Assembly: GCA_015060885.1 (NCBI GenBank)
Contig: SUXO01000005.1
Location: 17,145 to 81,144, forward strand
Reading direction: 5' to 3'
DNA length: 64,000 nucleotides
DNA from: Bacteroidales bacterium
GTDB lineage: Bacteria > Bacteroidota > Bacteroidia > Bacteroidales > Bacteroidaceae
The notes beneath the pieces were generated by a model. That model made no database searches. It saw nothing but the letters and a program-made list of their open reading frames with translations, and was not told the origin of the DNA. Below are positions 24,977 to 34,322 of the stretch, piece by piece. The position numbers and the translations under genes are program-made. The stretch's first letter is position 1. The number at the start of each line of letters is the position of its first letter.

Positions 24977-25387
24977 TCAATATCTTATTTGCGAAAGAGC
25001 CTCGGCAATCTTTTCGAGTCCCTCTTTAAGGGGTTTCTCTACCATTGCGCGGAGCATAAAGTTAATTTCGGCTTTTGCCACCACGCGCATCTTCGATGCC
25101 TGCTCGCCATCGGGTATTATCTGCACCCAGAAGTTTGCGGGCATAGGTGAGCCCACGGTCTCGAACTTTATGCATTTGGGCGCTTCGCGCTCAATTATTT
25201 TCAGTGTTATCTTGCCAATGGGCGGCACATCCACTGTTACCTGGTCGCGGTCATATGTGAGTTCCTTTACCTTGTCCTGCGGGATGCGGTCCTTAATGCT
25301 TTCGAGGTTGTTGAGGTCTTCGAGCTTGCCGAATACCTGCTCCTGGGGGTAAGGAATGTTCTTTACACTGCTTTCGTATTGGCTCAT
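24977..25387 (-). CDS. SRPBCC (START/Bet v1-like) family protein
   Basis: 136 residues with the helix-grip pattern: a basic start (YESSVKNIPYPQEQVFGKL), central strands ending in TLKIIEREAPKCIKFETVG, NFWVQIIPDGEQASKMRVVAKAE and a long C-terminal helix (KPLKEGLEKIAEALSQ). Such proteins bind lipids or other hydrophobic ligands, but the function here is unknown. It sits between pyrE (6 bp) and argH (1 bp), so it is made together with these enzymes. The same gene order is familiar from other Bacteroidales, from memory only. Confidence 0.8.
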   Translation of the reverse strand: MSQYESSVKNIPYPQEQVFGKLEDLNNLESIKDRIPQDKVKELTYDRDQVTVDVPPIGKITLKIIEREAPKCIKFETVGSPMPANFWVQIIPDGEQASKMRVVAKAEINFMLRAMVEKPLKEGLEKIAEALSQIRY

Positions 25388-25393
25388 AAGCGA

Positions 25394-26038
25394 TTATTTT
25401 AAGTCGTTTCTCCACTCCGAAGGATTGGCACGCCACTCTTTGAGTGTGGGCATAACATCCTCTGTAATGTAACCGGTCTCTTTTGCGGCTTCGAGCACAG
25501 CCTCGTAGTTTGTGAGGGTGATGAGTTTCACGCCTGCTTTTGCAAATGCCTCTTCGGCTACGCTGAACCCGTATGTGAACGATGCAACCATGCCGACAAC
25601 CTCAACACCGGCTGCACGGAGGGCATCAACTGCTTTAAGGCTGCTGAGGCCTGTCGATACCAGGTCTTCTATAACCACAACCTTCGCACCGGGCTGTATG
25701 TCGCCCTCAATCTGGTTGCCCAGGCCGTGGTCCTTTGCCTTGGGGCGTACATATACAAAAGGTTTGCCCAGCTCCTCGGCAACAAGTGCGCCCTGTGCAA
25801 TGGCTCCTGTGGCAACACCGGCAACGGTGTCGGCTTCGGGGAACTCTTCAAGGATGAGGTTGGCAAGGCCCAACTTTACGCGGGTGCGCAATTCGGGGAA
25901 CGAGAGTGTCTTGCGGTTGTCGCAATAGAAAGGTGATTTCCAGCCCGATGCCCAGGTGAAAGGCTCTTGGGGCTGTAACTTTACGGCTTTGATTTTAAGC
26001 AGCTCGGCTGCAAGGATAAGTTGTGATTTCTGTGCCAT
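25394..26038 (-). CDS. pyrE: orotate phosphoribosyltransferase
   Basis: 214 residues, the usual length. The PRPP-binding signature VVVIEDLVSTGLSSLKAV (about 118-135) has the acidic pair followed by the Thr-Gly-Leu loop; FTWASGWKSPFYCDNRK near the N-terminus and YVRPKAKDHGLGNQIEG (flexible loop with catalytic lysine) complete the active site. It makes orotidine 5'-phosphate in UMP synthesis. First gene of a three-gene minus-strand unit; a -7 box is 51 bp upstream. Confidence 0.97.
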   Translation of the reverse strand: MAQKSQLILAAELLKIKAVKLQPQEPFTWASGWKSPFYCDNRKTLSFPELRTRVKLGLANLILEEFPEADTVAGVATGAIAQGALVAEELGKPFVYVRPKAKDHGLGNQIEGDIQPGAKVVVIEDLVSTGLSSLKAVDALRAAGVEVVGMVASFTYGFSVAEEAFAKAGVKLITLTNYEAVLEAAKETGYITEDVMPTLKEWRANPSEWRNDLK

Positions 26039-26088
26039 AATATTCTGTATTTAAATGTTTTGTTATGTCGGTCAAACTTTATTGAGTG

Positions 26089-26096
26089 CGAAGATA
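26089..26096 (-). promoter_or_regulatory. -7 box (TATCTTCG) for pyrE operon
   Basis: Minus-strand TATCTTCG, one base from TAnnTTTG, 51 bp before the pyrE ATG. A TTTG lies only 12 bp upstream, too close for a normal -33 box. Confidence 0.45.
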
Positions 26097-26126
26097 GTAA
26101 AAATATGTCAAACCGCCCCCTGTTTG

Positions 26127-26465
26127 CTATTTTGTTTGCGTGTAGCCATCGTTTTTCAGCAATTCTATGATTTTTGCCTTGAAATCGCCCTGTACAAGAA
26201 TTTCGCCATCCTTGACGCTCCCGCCCACTCCGCACTTTGTTTTGAGCAGTCGCCCAAGCTCTTTTGCATCATTGTCACTGCCGATGAAATTCTTTACTAT
26301 TGTCACGGTCTTGCCGCCGCGGTGGTTCTTCTCTATGCTCACCCGCAGTTTCTGTTGTTGCTTTGGCAATGTTTCATTTTCCTCCTTTTCATCGGTAATA
26401 TATTGGTAGTCGGGGTTGGTCGAGTAAACAATGTTCAGCCGCTCTTTCCAGTCGTTTTTCTTCAT
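26127..26465 (-). CDS. SUI1/YciH-family translation initiation factor
   Basis: 112 residues; a charged N-terminus (about 1-35) leads into the eIF1/SUI1 fold with KNHRGGKTVTIVKNF, LGRLLKTKCGVGGSVKDG and EILVQGDFKAKIIELL, the basic loop and conserved Gly-Val-Gly-Gly. Bacterial YciH-type proteins touch the 30S subunit and influence start-codon choice. Single gene, upstream of and divergent from rex. Its function in this phylum is little studied. Confidence 0.92.
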   Translation of the reverse strand: MKKNDWKERLNIVYSTNPDYQYITDEKEENETLPKQQQKLRVSIEKNHRGGKTVTIVKNFIGSDNDAKELGRLLKTKCGVGGSVKDGEILVQGDFKAKIIELLKNDGYTQTK

Positions 26466-26594
26466 AAATACAATGGGGTTTCAGTGTGTTTGCCGTGTTG
26501 GATATTCGTGCATAAGGGAACTCCCTTTTCTCGCACTTATGCGCAAAGGTATAATTTTTTATCAACAAATTTTTATCTCTTCACAAAATAACAC

Positions 26595-26602
26595 TATTTT
26601 TG
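26595..26602 (+). promoter_or_regulatory. -7 box (TATTTTTG) and Rex half-site upstream of rex
   Basis: TATTTTTG matches TAnnTTTG, 35 bp before the rex ATG. A TTCACAA sequence at 26580-26586, just upstream of the box, equals one half of the usual Rex operator, which suggests self-regulation; the other half is degenerate. Confidence 0.4.
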
Positions 26603-26637
26603 TTGCGTTATAATAAACACGCGCGATTAAAAATCAA

Positions 26638-27297
26638 ATGTCTGCCGAGCAATACACAGAAAGAGTTCCCGAACCTACCTTGCGCCGTCTGCCCTGGTAT
26701 CTGTCGGTGTGCCGCCTGCTTAAATCAAAGGGTGAGCAGTTTGTTTCGTCGACACGCCTGTCGAAGGAGACAAACATCGTTGCCTCGCAGATAGCAAAGG
26801 ACCTCTCGTGTGTGAACGTGATAGGGCGCACCCGTGTGGGGTATGAAATTGACAACCTGTTGCAGGTGCTCGAAGATTTCCTGGGCTTCACCCGTATGCA
26901 CAAGGCCTTCCTTTTCGGCACCGGCCGCTTGGGTACGGCGTTGCTCAACGATTCGGGCCTCAAACAGTTCGGGCTCGAAGTGGTTGCGGCTTTCGACGTC
27001 AACCACAGGATTGTGGGACACACAGTGTCGGGTATTCCCGTATACCACATAAGCGAGCTCGAAAAGCAGATGCGTCGCCACCATGCAAAGATTGGTGTTC
27101 TCACCGTGCCCATCGACAGCGCACAGGAGGTGGCCGACAAGATGGTGGTGTGGGGTATAAAGGCTATATGGAACTTCACCCCTCTGCGCATTAGGGTTCC
27201 TTCGAATATTGTGGTGCAGAATACCTCGCTCTATGCGCATTTGTCACTAATGTTTAACCGCCTCGACGGCTTGCAAGGCGAGGACGAAGATAAATGA
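26638..27297 (+). CDS. rex: redox-sensing transcriptional repressor Rex
   Basis: 219 residues. N-terminal winged helix (about 1-80; RRLPWYLSVCRLLKS, SQIAKDLSCVNVIGRTRVGYE) and a Rossmann domain starting at FLFGTGRLGTALL that binds NADH/NAD+, then FDVNHRIVGHTVSGIPV and WNFTPLRIRVP. Rex dimers leave DNA when NADH rises and control fermentation and respiration genes. It begins a plus-strand run into a FAH-family hydrolase (7 bp gap) and porU. The N-terminal DNA-binding domain is complete. Confidence 0.95.
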   Translation: MSAEQYTERVPEPTLRRLPWYLSVCRLLKSKGEQFVSSTRLSKETNIVASQIAKDLSCVNVIGRTRVGYEIDNLLQVLEDFLGFTRMHKAFLFGTGRLGTALLNDSGLKQFGLEVVAAFDVNHRIVGHTVSGIPVYHISELEKQMRRHHAKIGVLTVPIDSAQEVADKMVVWGIKAIWNFTPLRIRVPSNIVVQNTSLYAHLSLMFNRLDGLQGEDEDK

Positions 27298-27304
27298 GAT
27301 TGAA

Positions 27305-27919
27305 ATGAAGATAATAGCTGTTGGAAAGAACTATGCTTGTCACGCATTGGAGTTCGACGGAACCGAAGAGAAGCCGCAGAACCCGATGATTTTTATGAAG
27401 CCTGATTCGGCCATACTGAAAAACGGCAAGCATTTCTATATGCCCGATTTTTTGGGACAGATTGATTATGAAGCCGAGGTGGTGGTGCGCATAAACCAGC
27501 TAGGGAAGAGTATTCCGGCCCGTTTTGCAAGGCGTTATTACGATGCCATTACAGTGGGCATAGACTTCACCGCCAGGCAGATGCAGCGCGAGTTTATAGC
27601 GGCTGGCGCGCCGTGGGAGCTCTCCAAGGGGTTCGACGGCTCGGCAGTTCTCGGCGAGTTTCGTCCGGTGGAGCAGTACGACATAAACAATCTCGATTTT
27701 TCATTGACAATAGACGACGAAACGGTGCAGAGCGCAAACACATCGCAGATGCTCTTCAAGGTAGATGAGGTGATAGCCTATGTGAGCCGTTTCTGCACGC
27801 TTAAAACAGGAGATTTGATATTTACGGGAACACCGGCCGGTGTAGGCGAAGCACGCATCGGTACTCACCTTAAAGGTTACCTGGCCGGCGACAAGGTTCT
27901 CGATTTTCACATACGATAG
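27305..27919 (+). CDS. fumarylacetoacetate hydrolase-family protein
   Basis: 204 residues, the short form made only of the FAH catalytic barrel. Motifs: VGKNYACHALE at the start, LGQIDYEAEVVVRINQLGKSI with the metal-binding glutamates, VGIDFTARQMQ, and the closing FTGTPAGVG loop. Members hydrolyse or decarboxylate acylpyruvates or oxaloacetate; the substrate is not fixed by sequence. It follows rex by 7 bp and precedes porU by 5 bp, which is probably chance packing rather than a functional link. Confidence 0.88.
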   Translation: MKIIAVGKNYACHALEFDGTEEKPQNPMIFMKPDSAILKNGKHFYMPDFLGQIDYEAEVVVRINQLGKSIPARFARRYYDAITVGIDFTARQMQREFIAAGAPWELSKGFDGSAVLGEFRPVEQYDINNLDFSLTIDDETVQSANTSQMLFKVDEVIAYVSRFCTLKTGDLIFTGTPAGVGEARIGTHLKGYLAGDKVLDFHIR

Positions 27920-27924
27920 ATGAT

Positions 27925-30900
27925 ATGATTATGGGAGTTAAGAAGTTTTTTATATCGATGTTCTTGTTTGCTTCGCTTTCGGCGAATGCACAGTTTACCG
28001 ATGTTGACTGGTCACAAGCAAGGCGTGATTCCTTGTTGCCCGAATGCGTGGCTGTAATGCCATTGCCGGCCGATTATGAGGGGTATGACTACACCGTTCT
28101 GGTTGAATATCCCGAATATCGGGAGATGACAGCCGATGAGGTTGTGCTCTACGGCATACAGGCCTATGAAGAGAGGTTGCAGGCAACCCCGGTTGTGGAG
28201 ACATCGGTTTCCATTGCTGCCAAAAAGCCGATGCTCGACGTGAGTTTTCTGCCTGTGATAATGTCGGGCAGCAAGTATTACCGCATCGACTCATACAAGC
28301 TCGTGCTGAATCGTTCGGCAAAACCCACGCAACCCCGCAAGAGCCAAACACGGGCGGCAACATCGCGTTATGCCGGCAATTCGGTGCTTGCAACAGGCAA
28401 GTGGGTGAAAATCCGCGTGTCGGAGCGTGGCATACACCAGATAACAGCCGAGCAACTCTCCAAAATGGGCTTTACCAACCCCTCGAAAGTGCGTCTGTAT
28501 GGTTATGGCGGCAACATCCTGCCTAAAACAAACATTCACACACTGGTCGACGATTTGTGCGAAGTACCTTTGTGGCGCGAAAACGGCCGTCTGCTGTTCT
28601 ATGCCAACGGGACCACTTCGTGGGCCTACGCTTCGGGCCGTTATGTGCGTAGCGAAAACTACTACTCGACACACGGTTACTATTTCCTTACCGAGAGCGA
28701 CGATGCTCCTATGCAGTTCCCGATGGCAGTGCCCCAGGCCTCATATTCATCGACAAATATCACCTACCCCGATTACGAACTCTATGAAAAGGATGCCATA
28801 TCCCTGTGCAACTATGGTAACGTAATGCTTGACGATTACAATTTTGCCAAAGGACGTACCAAGCAGTACTCCTTCTCTCTTCCTGAAATTGCCGGCGTGA
28901 ATCTTATTGTCGATGTCGCATTCGGCAGCAGTGCCGAAGAAAGCACCAAACTTGCCGTGGAGGTGAACGGCACCCGCATAGGCAATATGGGCATATCACG
29001 TAAAGGAACAGGCGACCTCGGCAAAATTGCAAGTGCGCGCTATTCGAGCACGGCAGGGGCTGCCAACACGGTGGTGACACTCACTCATAGTGTATCTACG
29101 GCATCAGTATCGGGCTTCCTCGACTATATCTCCTTGAACTTTACCCGCAACCTCGTTATGCGCGGCTCGCAGATAAATTTCCGCGGAAAGAGTTCTGCAA
29201 CATCCAATGCGAAGTTCGTGATAGGCGGTGCAACTGCAACCACACGTGTGTGGTCGGTATCAAAAGCCGACGGTATATGCCAGGTTGCCGGTGAACTTTC
29301 GGGTGACGACTATTCAGTGATTGCCCCCGCGTCTTACAGTGACGAGTATGTAGCATTCAACACTGCCGGAATTTTCCCCGATGTCGAGGTGGTGGGTGTA
29401 GTTCCCAATCAGAACCTTCACTCACTGGGGCAGACCGATATGGTTATAATAGTTCCTTCAAGCGGCAAATTCCTGGCTCCTGCCGAGCGTCTTGCCGAAG
29501 TGCACCGCACCATGGATGGCCTGACTGTGGCCGTGGTTACCGCCGACCAGGTTTATAACGAATTCTCGTCGGGAACACCCGATGCAACAGCCTATCGTCG
29601 TCTGATGAAGATGCTTTATGACCGCGCGGCCGATGCTACGGCTGCACCCAAGTATCTGTTGCTCTTTGGCGACGGTTGCGCCGACAACCGCCTGTTGTCG
29701 TATCAGGGCCGCAGCACAGCCGATTATCTGCTCACATTCCAGTCGGACAACTCCACCAATGCCATATACTCCTACGTGCTCGAAGATTATTATGGATTCC
29801 TCGACGATGCCGAGGGAAGCAACCTGTTGCGCGACAAGGTCGATGTTGGTGTCGGACGCATACCCGTTGTATCGCTTTCGCAGGCCAATGTGGTAGTAAA
29901 CAAGACCATTGCATATATGGAAAACAAGGAGGCCGGCGACTGGCAGAATGTCATATCGTTCCTGGGTGACGATGGCGACGACGACCTTCCCAACCAGCAT
30001 ATGATAGATGCCGAAAGCGTAGCGACGGTTGTTGAGCAGAATTATCCCTCATATATAATAGACCGTATATATTGGGACGACTACGAGCCTGTTGCCAATT
30101 CCACAGGCAACTCCTACCCTGTGGTAACATCGGCCATATATGACCGCTTGAACACAGGTGCTTTGGTGGTGAACTATTCAGGTCACGGCAGTGCCACTAT
30201 GCTTGCCCATGAGATGGTGTGGCTGGCAACCGATATGCAGGCATTGAAGTCCCCGCGCCTCCCATTCTGGGTGACAGCCTCGTGCGACATTGGTCCTTTC
30301 GATATTGCTGACAACTCCCTTGCCGAATTGGCTCTTGTAAATCCCAATGGCGGTGCAGTAGGCTTCCTTGCCACAACACGAACTGTTCGACAGGTGCATA
30401 ACGCTGTAATAAACAGGGCGTTTATGGGTGTTCTGCTGTCCCCGTTCGAGGATGGCCGCCGCCAAGCAGTGGGCGATGCCTTGCGCCGTGCGAAAAACAA
30501 TGTGATAACCAGTGGCAATGATTTGAGTGAGAACAAACTCTCCTTTGTTCTCTTGGGCGACCCCGCACTCCGTCTTAAATTGCCTGAATATAAAATTGTT
30601 GTCGACAAGTTCAATGGCGGCCCTGCGACGGTCTCGTCAAATGTATCGGCAGGCGGTATGCTTTCTGTCGAGGGCTATGTTGCCGATGCCGATGGCAATA
30701 TTGTACCCGGTTACAAGGGTGTAATCTCCACCTCGCTATTCGACAGTGCCGAAGATATTTACACAAGAGATAATCTTGGTTACGGGCCTTTCAATTATAC
30801 CGCCTATAACAAAAAACTCTTTGTGGGCAGCGACTCGGTGAAGAACGGACGTTTCAAAATTGAGATGCCTGTACCTATGGATATCAGTTACAGTGGCGAG

Positions 30901-31677
30901 AAGGGTATGCTTAACCTCTTTGCAATAGACAATTCAAAGAGTACACTTGCCCAGGGGCATTACGACAATTTTGTAATGGCCGGAACATCCTCCTCGGTAA
31001 CCAACGATGGAAAGGGCCCCGAAATCACAATGTATCTCAATACCCCTATGTTCTACGATGGCGGCGAGGTCAATTCAACACCGTTCCTCTTTGCAAAACT
31101 ATACGATGAAAACGGTATAAATACAGTGGGTACAGGAGTGGGCCACGATATTATGCTCATTGTGGACAACGACCCCAATCACACATATAACCTTAATAAT
31201 GTATATACTCCCGTGGTGGGCGATTACAAGAATGGAACAATACAGTTCTCGCTAAATGCCCTTGCGCCCGGTTACCACACACTTATGCTGCGTGCCTGGG
31301 ATTTGTACAACAACTCTTCGGTCGAGGAACTCTCTTTTGTGGTTGTTCCCAATCTGGCTCCCAACTTTACAAGCATAAAGCTGTCGCCCAACCCGGCGCG
31401 CTACGGCCAGGTGTCGACATTTGTGCTCACTCACGATTTCCCGCAGAGCGCAGTTGATGTGACAATAGAGGTGTTCAATTTCCAGGGACAGACCATTTGG
31501 AGAAACACCGAGCAGGCCGTTTGTGAAGGAAATACCTATACATACGACTGGAATGTGACATCGCAGAGCGGTCAGCCTATGCCCACAGGCGTATATCTCT
31601 ACCGTGCCACAATGTCGTCGGGCGGCAGCAGTGAGGTTACAAAAACAGGAAAATTTGTTGTAATAAACAATAAATAG
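27925..31677 (+). CDS. porU: type IX secretion system sortase PorU
   Basis: 1250 residues. Signal peptide (about 1-22, ending SANAQ), an N-terminal beta region, and a caspase-like gingipain (C25) domain with LLFGDGCADNR, catalytic His754 in NYSGHGSATM and catalytic Cys787 in TASCDIGPFD; the 33-residue spacing equals that of the Porphyromonas enzyme. The C-terminal region (about 1150-1250) ends PTGVYLYRATMSSGGSSEVTKTGKFVVINNK, like a type IX tail. PorU cleaves the tail of cargo proteins at the cell surface and joins them to A-type lipopolysaccharide. porV follows by 48 bp, its known partner. Confidence 0.95.
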   Translation: MIMGVKKFFISMFLFASLSANAQFTDVDWSQARRDSLLPECVAVMPLPADYEGYDYTVLVEYPEYREMTADEVVLYGIQAYEERLQATPVVETSVSIAAKKPMLDVSFLPVIMSGSKYYRIDSYKLVLNRSAKPTQPRKSQTRAATSRYAGNSVLATGKWVKIRVSERGIHQITAEQLSKMGFTNPSKVRLYGYGGNILPKTNIHTLVDDLCEVPLWRENGRLLFYANGTTSWAYASGRYVRSENYYSTHGYYFLTESDDAPMQFPMAVPQASYSSTNITYPDYELYEKDAISLCNYGNVMLDDYNFAKGRTKQYSFSLPEIAGVNLIVDVAFGSSAEESTKLAVEVNGTRIGNMGISRKGTGDLGKIASARYSSTAGAANTVVTLTHSVSTASVSGFLDYISLNFTRNLVMRGSQINFRGKSSATSNAKFVIGGATATTRVWSVSKADGICQVAGELSGDDYSVIAPASYSDEYVAFNTAGIFPDVEVVGVVPNQNLHSLGQTDMVIIVPSSGKFLAPAERLAEVHRTMDGLTVAVVTADQVYNEFSSGTPDATAYRRLMKMLYDRAADATAAPKYLLLFGDGCADNRLLSYQGRSTADYLLTFQSDNSTNAIYSYVLEDYYGFLDDAEGSNLLRDKVDVGVGRIPVVSLSQANVVVNKTIAYMENKEAGDWQNVISFLGDDGDDDLPNQHMIDAESVATVVEQNYPSYIIDRIYWDDYEPVANSTGNSYPVVTSAIYDRLNTGALVVNYSGHGSATMLAHEMVWLATDMQALKSPRLPFWVTASCDIGPFDIADNSLAELALVNPNGGAVGFLATTRTVRQVHNAVINRAFMGVLLSPFEDGRRQAVGDALRRAKNNVITSGNDLSENKLSFVLLGDPALRLKLPEYKIVVDKFNGGPATVSSNVSAGGMLSVEGYVADADGNIVPGYKGVISTSLFDSAEDIYTRDNLGYGPFNYTAYNKKLFVGSDSVKNGRFKIEMPVPMDISYSGEKGMLNLFAIDNSKSTLAQGHYDNFVMAGTSSSVTNDGKGPEITMYLNTPMFYDGGEVNSTPFLFAKLYDENGINTVGTGVGHDIMLIVDNDPNHTYNLNNVYTPVVGDYKNGTIQFSLNALAPGYHTLMLRAWDLYNNSSVEELSFVVVPNLAPNFTSIKLSPNPARYGQVSTFVLTHDFPQSAVDVTIEVFNFQGQTIWRNTEQAVCEGNTYTYDWNVTSQSGQPMPTGVYLYRATMSSGGSSEVTKTGKFVVINNK

Positions 31678-31725
31678 GAGAAAAATCAGTTTAAATATAG
31701 TAATCGCAAACTTAAAAGATAAAAA

Positions 31726-32919
31726 ATGACAAAAAATAGAATCTTATCAGTTTTGTTAATGGCAGTTATGCTGTTGCCTCTTTATGCGCAGGATGAGCAG
31801 TATAACCCGGTGTACACAGGTGTCACATCGCTCTCCATAGCTCCCGATGCCCGTGCCGGTTCTTTGGGTGATGTGGGTGCAGCAACAGAGCCCGATGTCT
31901 TTTCGCAATATTGGAACCCTGCAAAATACCCGTTCAACATAGCACGTGCAGGTATGGCAATGTCCTACACCCCCTGGTTGCGTCAGTTGGTAAGCGATAT
32001 CGACCTTGTGAATCTTGCAGGTTTCTATCGAATTGGCAACTATTCGGCAATAAGCAGCTCACTCACATATTTCTCGTTGGGTGAGGTGACTATGCTCGAC
32101 AACGATATGACCATCAAGCCCTATGAACTCTCTTTCGATATTGCTTATTCTCGTATGTTGTCGGAGAAACTTTCGGCTGCCATTGCGTTGCGTGTAATAT
32201 ATTCCGACCTCAAATACTCCCTCGACGAGGATGTGGAGCCCGGAAAGGCCTTTGCTGCCGACATTGCAATGTACTACAATAATTATATAATGGTGGGCGA
32301 CCGTGAATGCTTGCTCGGTTTGGGTTTCAACATTTCCAATATAGGTACAAAAATATCGTACGATGGAGGTAACAGAAATGAATTCCTGCCCACAAACTTG
32401 CGTCTTGGTGCTTCGTTGCTCTATCCCATCGACGAGTACAACACGCTCTCGTTCAGTATCGACATAAATAAGCTGCTTGTCCCCACACGTCCTACATACA
32501 AACAGTTCCTCGAAGAGAATGGCTATGCGGCCGACGATGTCAGCAAGTATTCCGAGTATGATATGTGGCTCAACGAGGAGGGCTACAATGATATCTCTCC
32601 CATTTCGGGTATCTTCAAATCGTTCAACGACGCTCCCGGCGGTTTCGGTGAGGAGTTGAAGGAACTTTATGGCGGTATAGGTATTGAATATTGTTACAAT
32701 CAGCAGTTCTCGGTGCGTGCGGGTTACCACTATGAGAACGAATTCAAGGGTAATAGAAAGTACTACACCGTTGGTGCCGGTTTCAGAATGAGCGTCTTCT
32801 CGCTCGATGGTGCCTACCTTATATCGGCGGCGCAGAACAACCCTCTCGACCAGACACTGCGTTTCTCGCTCTCGTTCGATATGGACGGCATGAAAGATTT
32901 GTTCCAGCGTTGGAGATAA
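31726..32919 (+). CDS. porV: type IX secretion system outer membrane shuttle PorV
   Basis: 397 residues. Signal peptide (about 1-21) and a FadL-like 14-strand barrel. The N-terminal TGVTSLSIAPDARAGSLGDV followed by FSQYWNPAKYPF is the hallmark of PorV (also called LptO). PorV takes tailed cargo from the translocon to the PorU complex. It follows porU directly and is followed 10 bp later by ispF, with no terminator seen, so the unit is probably read on. No loss of conserved regions visible. Confidence 0.95.
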   Translation: MTKNRILSVLLMAVMLLPLYAQDEQYNPVYTGVTSLSIAPDARAGSLGDVGAATEPDVFSQYWNPAKYPFNIARAGMAMSYTPWLRQLVSDIDLVNLAGFYRIGNYSAISSSLTYFSLGEVTMLDNDMTIKPYELSFDIAYSRMLSEKLSAAIALRVIYSDLKYSLDEDVEPGKAFAADIAMYYNNYIMVGDRECLLGLGFNISNIGTKISYDGGNRNEFLPTNLRLGASLLYPIDEYNTLSFSIDINKLLVPTRPTYKQFLEENGYAADDVSKYSEYDMWLNEEGYNDISPISGIFKSFNDAPGGFGEELKELYGGIGIEYCYNQQFSVRAGYHYENEFKGNRKYYTVGAGFRMSVFSLDGAYLISAAQNNPLDQTLRFSLSFDMDGMKDLFQRWR

Positions 32920-32929
32920 AAGAAAGGAT

Positions 32930-33403
32930 ATGATAAGAGTAGGTTTTGGAATGGATGTGCACAAGTTTGTGGAGAACCGCGACTTGTGGATTGGTGGGGT
33001 AAAGATACCTTATGAATTCGGCCTTGCGGGGCACTCCGATGCCGATGTGCTCATTCACGCAATATGCGATGCCTTGTTGGGTGCTGCCAACCTTCGTGAT
33101 ATAGGCTACCAGTTCCCCGACACTTCGGCCGAGTTCCTGAATATCGATAGCAAAATCCTGTTGCGCCGCACGGGTGAACTTATCGCTTCAAAGGGATATA
33201 AGATAGGCAATATCGATGCCACTGTGGCTGCGCAGGCTCCCAAACTTAATCCTCATATTCCCGAAATGCAGCGCGTTATGGCCGGTGTGTTGGGAATAGA
33301 TGCCGACGCTCTGTCGATAAAGGCGACAACAACCGAAAAACTCGGTTTCGAGGGGCGTAAGGAGGGAATAACAGCCTATGCCGTGGTGCTCATCGAGAAG
33401 TAA
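32930..33403 (+). CDS. ispF: 2-C-methyl-D-erythritol 2,4-cyclodiphosphate synthase
   Basis: 157 residues, normal for IspF. Zinc ligands in FGMDVHKF (Asp9, His11) and in GLAGHSDADVLIHAICDALLGAANLRDIG (His near residue 43), with KATTTEKLGFEGRKEG closing the CDP site. It makes the cyclic diphosphate in the MEP isoprenoid pathway, whose product feeds undecaprenyl diphosphate made by uppS 4 kb downstream. It lies 10 bp after porV and 6 bp before a phosphoesterase gene. Confidence 0.97.
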   Translation: MIRVGFGMDVHKFVENRDLWIGGVKIPYEFGLAGHSDADVLIHAICDALLGAANLRDIGYQFPDTSAEFLNIDSKILLRRTGELIASKGYKIGNIDATVAAQAPKLNPHIPEMQRVMAGVLGIDADALSIKATTTEKLGFEGRKEGITAYAVVLIEK

Positions 33404-33409
33404 AACCCT

Positions 33410-34240
33410 ATGGGCCATTTGCATTTTATAAGATTAACGTTGTCGGCAGCCATTGTGCTGCTGATTTCGTCTTGTGCAACCCTGTCGGGCAATGGTGTCG
33501 GGCGTGTGAAGCACTACTCGGTTGTTAGCGACAGGCTGCCCGCTTCGTTCGACGGGATGCGCGTGGCATTCCTCTCCGACCTCCATTTCCCAAGCAAGTT
33601 CACTACGAAAAGGTTGCAGAAACTTGTTGCCTGCTTGCACAAGGAGGCCCCCGATGTGCTGCTTCTTGGCGGCGATTATGTGCCCTCCGGCAGCTATGCG
33701 CAACAGCTGTTTTCTTCCTTTTCATCGCTGAATACTCCCTATGGGAAGTATGCCGTGCCGGGTAATCACGACTACCGTCTGCTCGATACATTGTCCGTTG
33801 CAATGAAGGGTGCAGGTGTGCGCCTCCTTGCCGATGATGTAGCCTTTTTGAGCAACGCTGCCGACACTATTGCGGTTGTGGGTATCAATAATCCGTTCAA
33901 GCCGTCGTTGCTCGCCAGGGAACTTGCAGGCAATGTGTGTGACGGCTTTTTTACCATATTGCTTGCACACACTCCCGATTTTGCCCAGGATGTCGATGCT
34001 TGTTGCGATGTCGCCCTGTCGGGGCACACTCACGGCGGCCAGGTTAGCCTTTTCGGCCTTTACACGCCTGTGAAGAATACCAAGTACGGCACCAGTTTCC
34101 TGCGTGGCCGCAACCACACCGTCAATGGAGTGCCGGTGATAACTACCAATGGGGTGGGGACATCTCGCCGCAAAGTGCGTTTTTGGGTTCCCAGCGAGTT
34201 GGTTATTGTCACCTTGCGTGCCGAACGGCCGGTAAAGTAA
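33410..34240 (+). CDS. membrane-bound metallophosphoesterase (calcineurin-like)
   Basis: 276 residues. The N-terminus has a hydrophobic run ending LLISSCATL, a good lipobox with Cys22, so it is probably a lipoprotein. Calcineurin-like metal motifs are all present: AFLSDLHFPS, LLGGDYVPSG, VPGNHDYRL, LLAHTPDF and LSGHTHGGQVS. Similar proteins (YaeI-type) cleave phosphodiesters or remove phosphate from lipid intermediates. The substrate is unknown. Being next to ispF (6 bp) may hint at isoprenoid or lipid phosphates, but this is inference. Confidence 0.88.
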   Translation: MGHLHFIRLTLSAAIVLLISSCATLSGNGVGRVKHYSVVSDRLPASFDGMRVAFLSDLHFPSKFTTKRLQKLVACLHKEAPDVLLLGGDYVPSGSYAQQLFSSFSSLNTPYGKYAVPGNHDYRLLDTLSVAMKGAGVRLLADDVAFLSNAADTIAVVGINNPFKPSLLARELAGNVCDGFFTILLAHTPDFAQDVDACCDVALSGHTHGGQVSLFGLYTPVKNTKYGTSFLRGRNHTVNGVPVITTNGVGTSRRKVRFWVPSELVIVTLRAERPVK

Positions 34241-34285
34241 TCTCTTTTTTCTTCTTTTGCTGTGCGGTTTGAGAAAATGTTTTTG

Positions 34286-34293
34286 TATCTTCG
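34286..34293 (+). promoter_or_regulatory. -7 box (TATCTTCG) upstream of ribD
   Basis: Near match to TAnnTTTG, 30 bp before the ATG at 34323. No -33 box at normal spacing. Confidence 0.4.
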
Positions 34294-34322
34294 CACAACA
34301 TTCGTTTTAGCTCCTGTGAATT

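Noticed and set aside
26109..26112. TTTG (minus strand) as -33 box of pyrE
   Set aside because: Only 12 bp from the -7 box instead of about 19-20.
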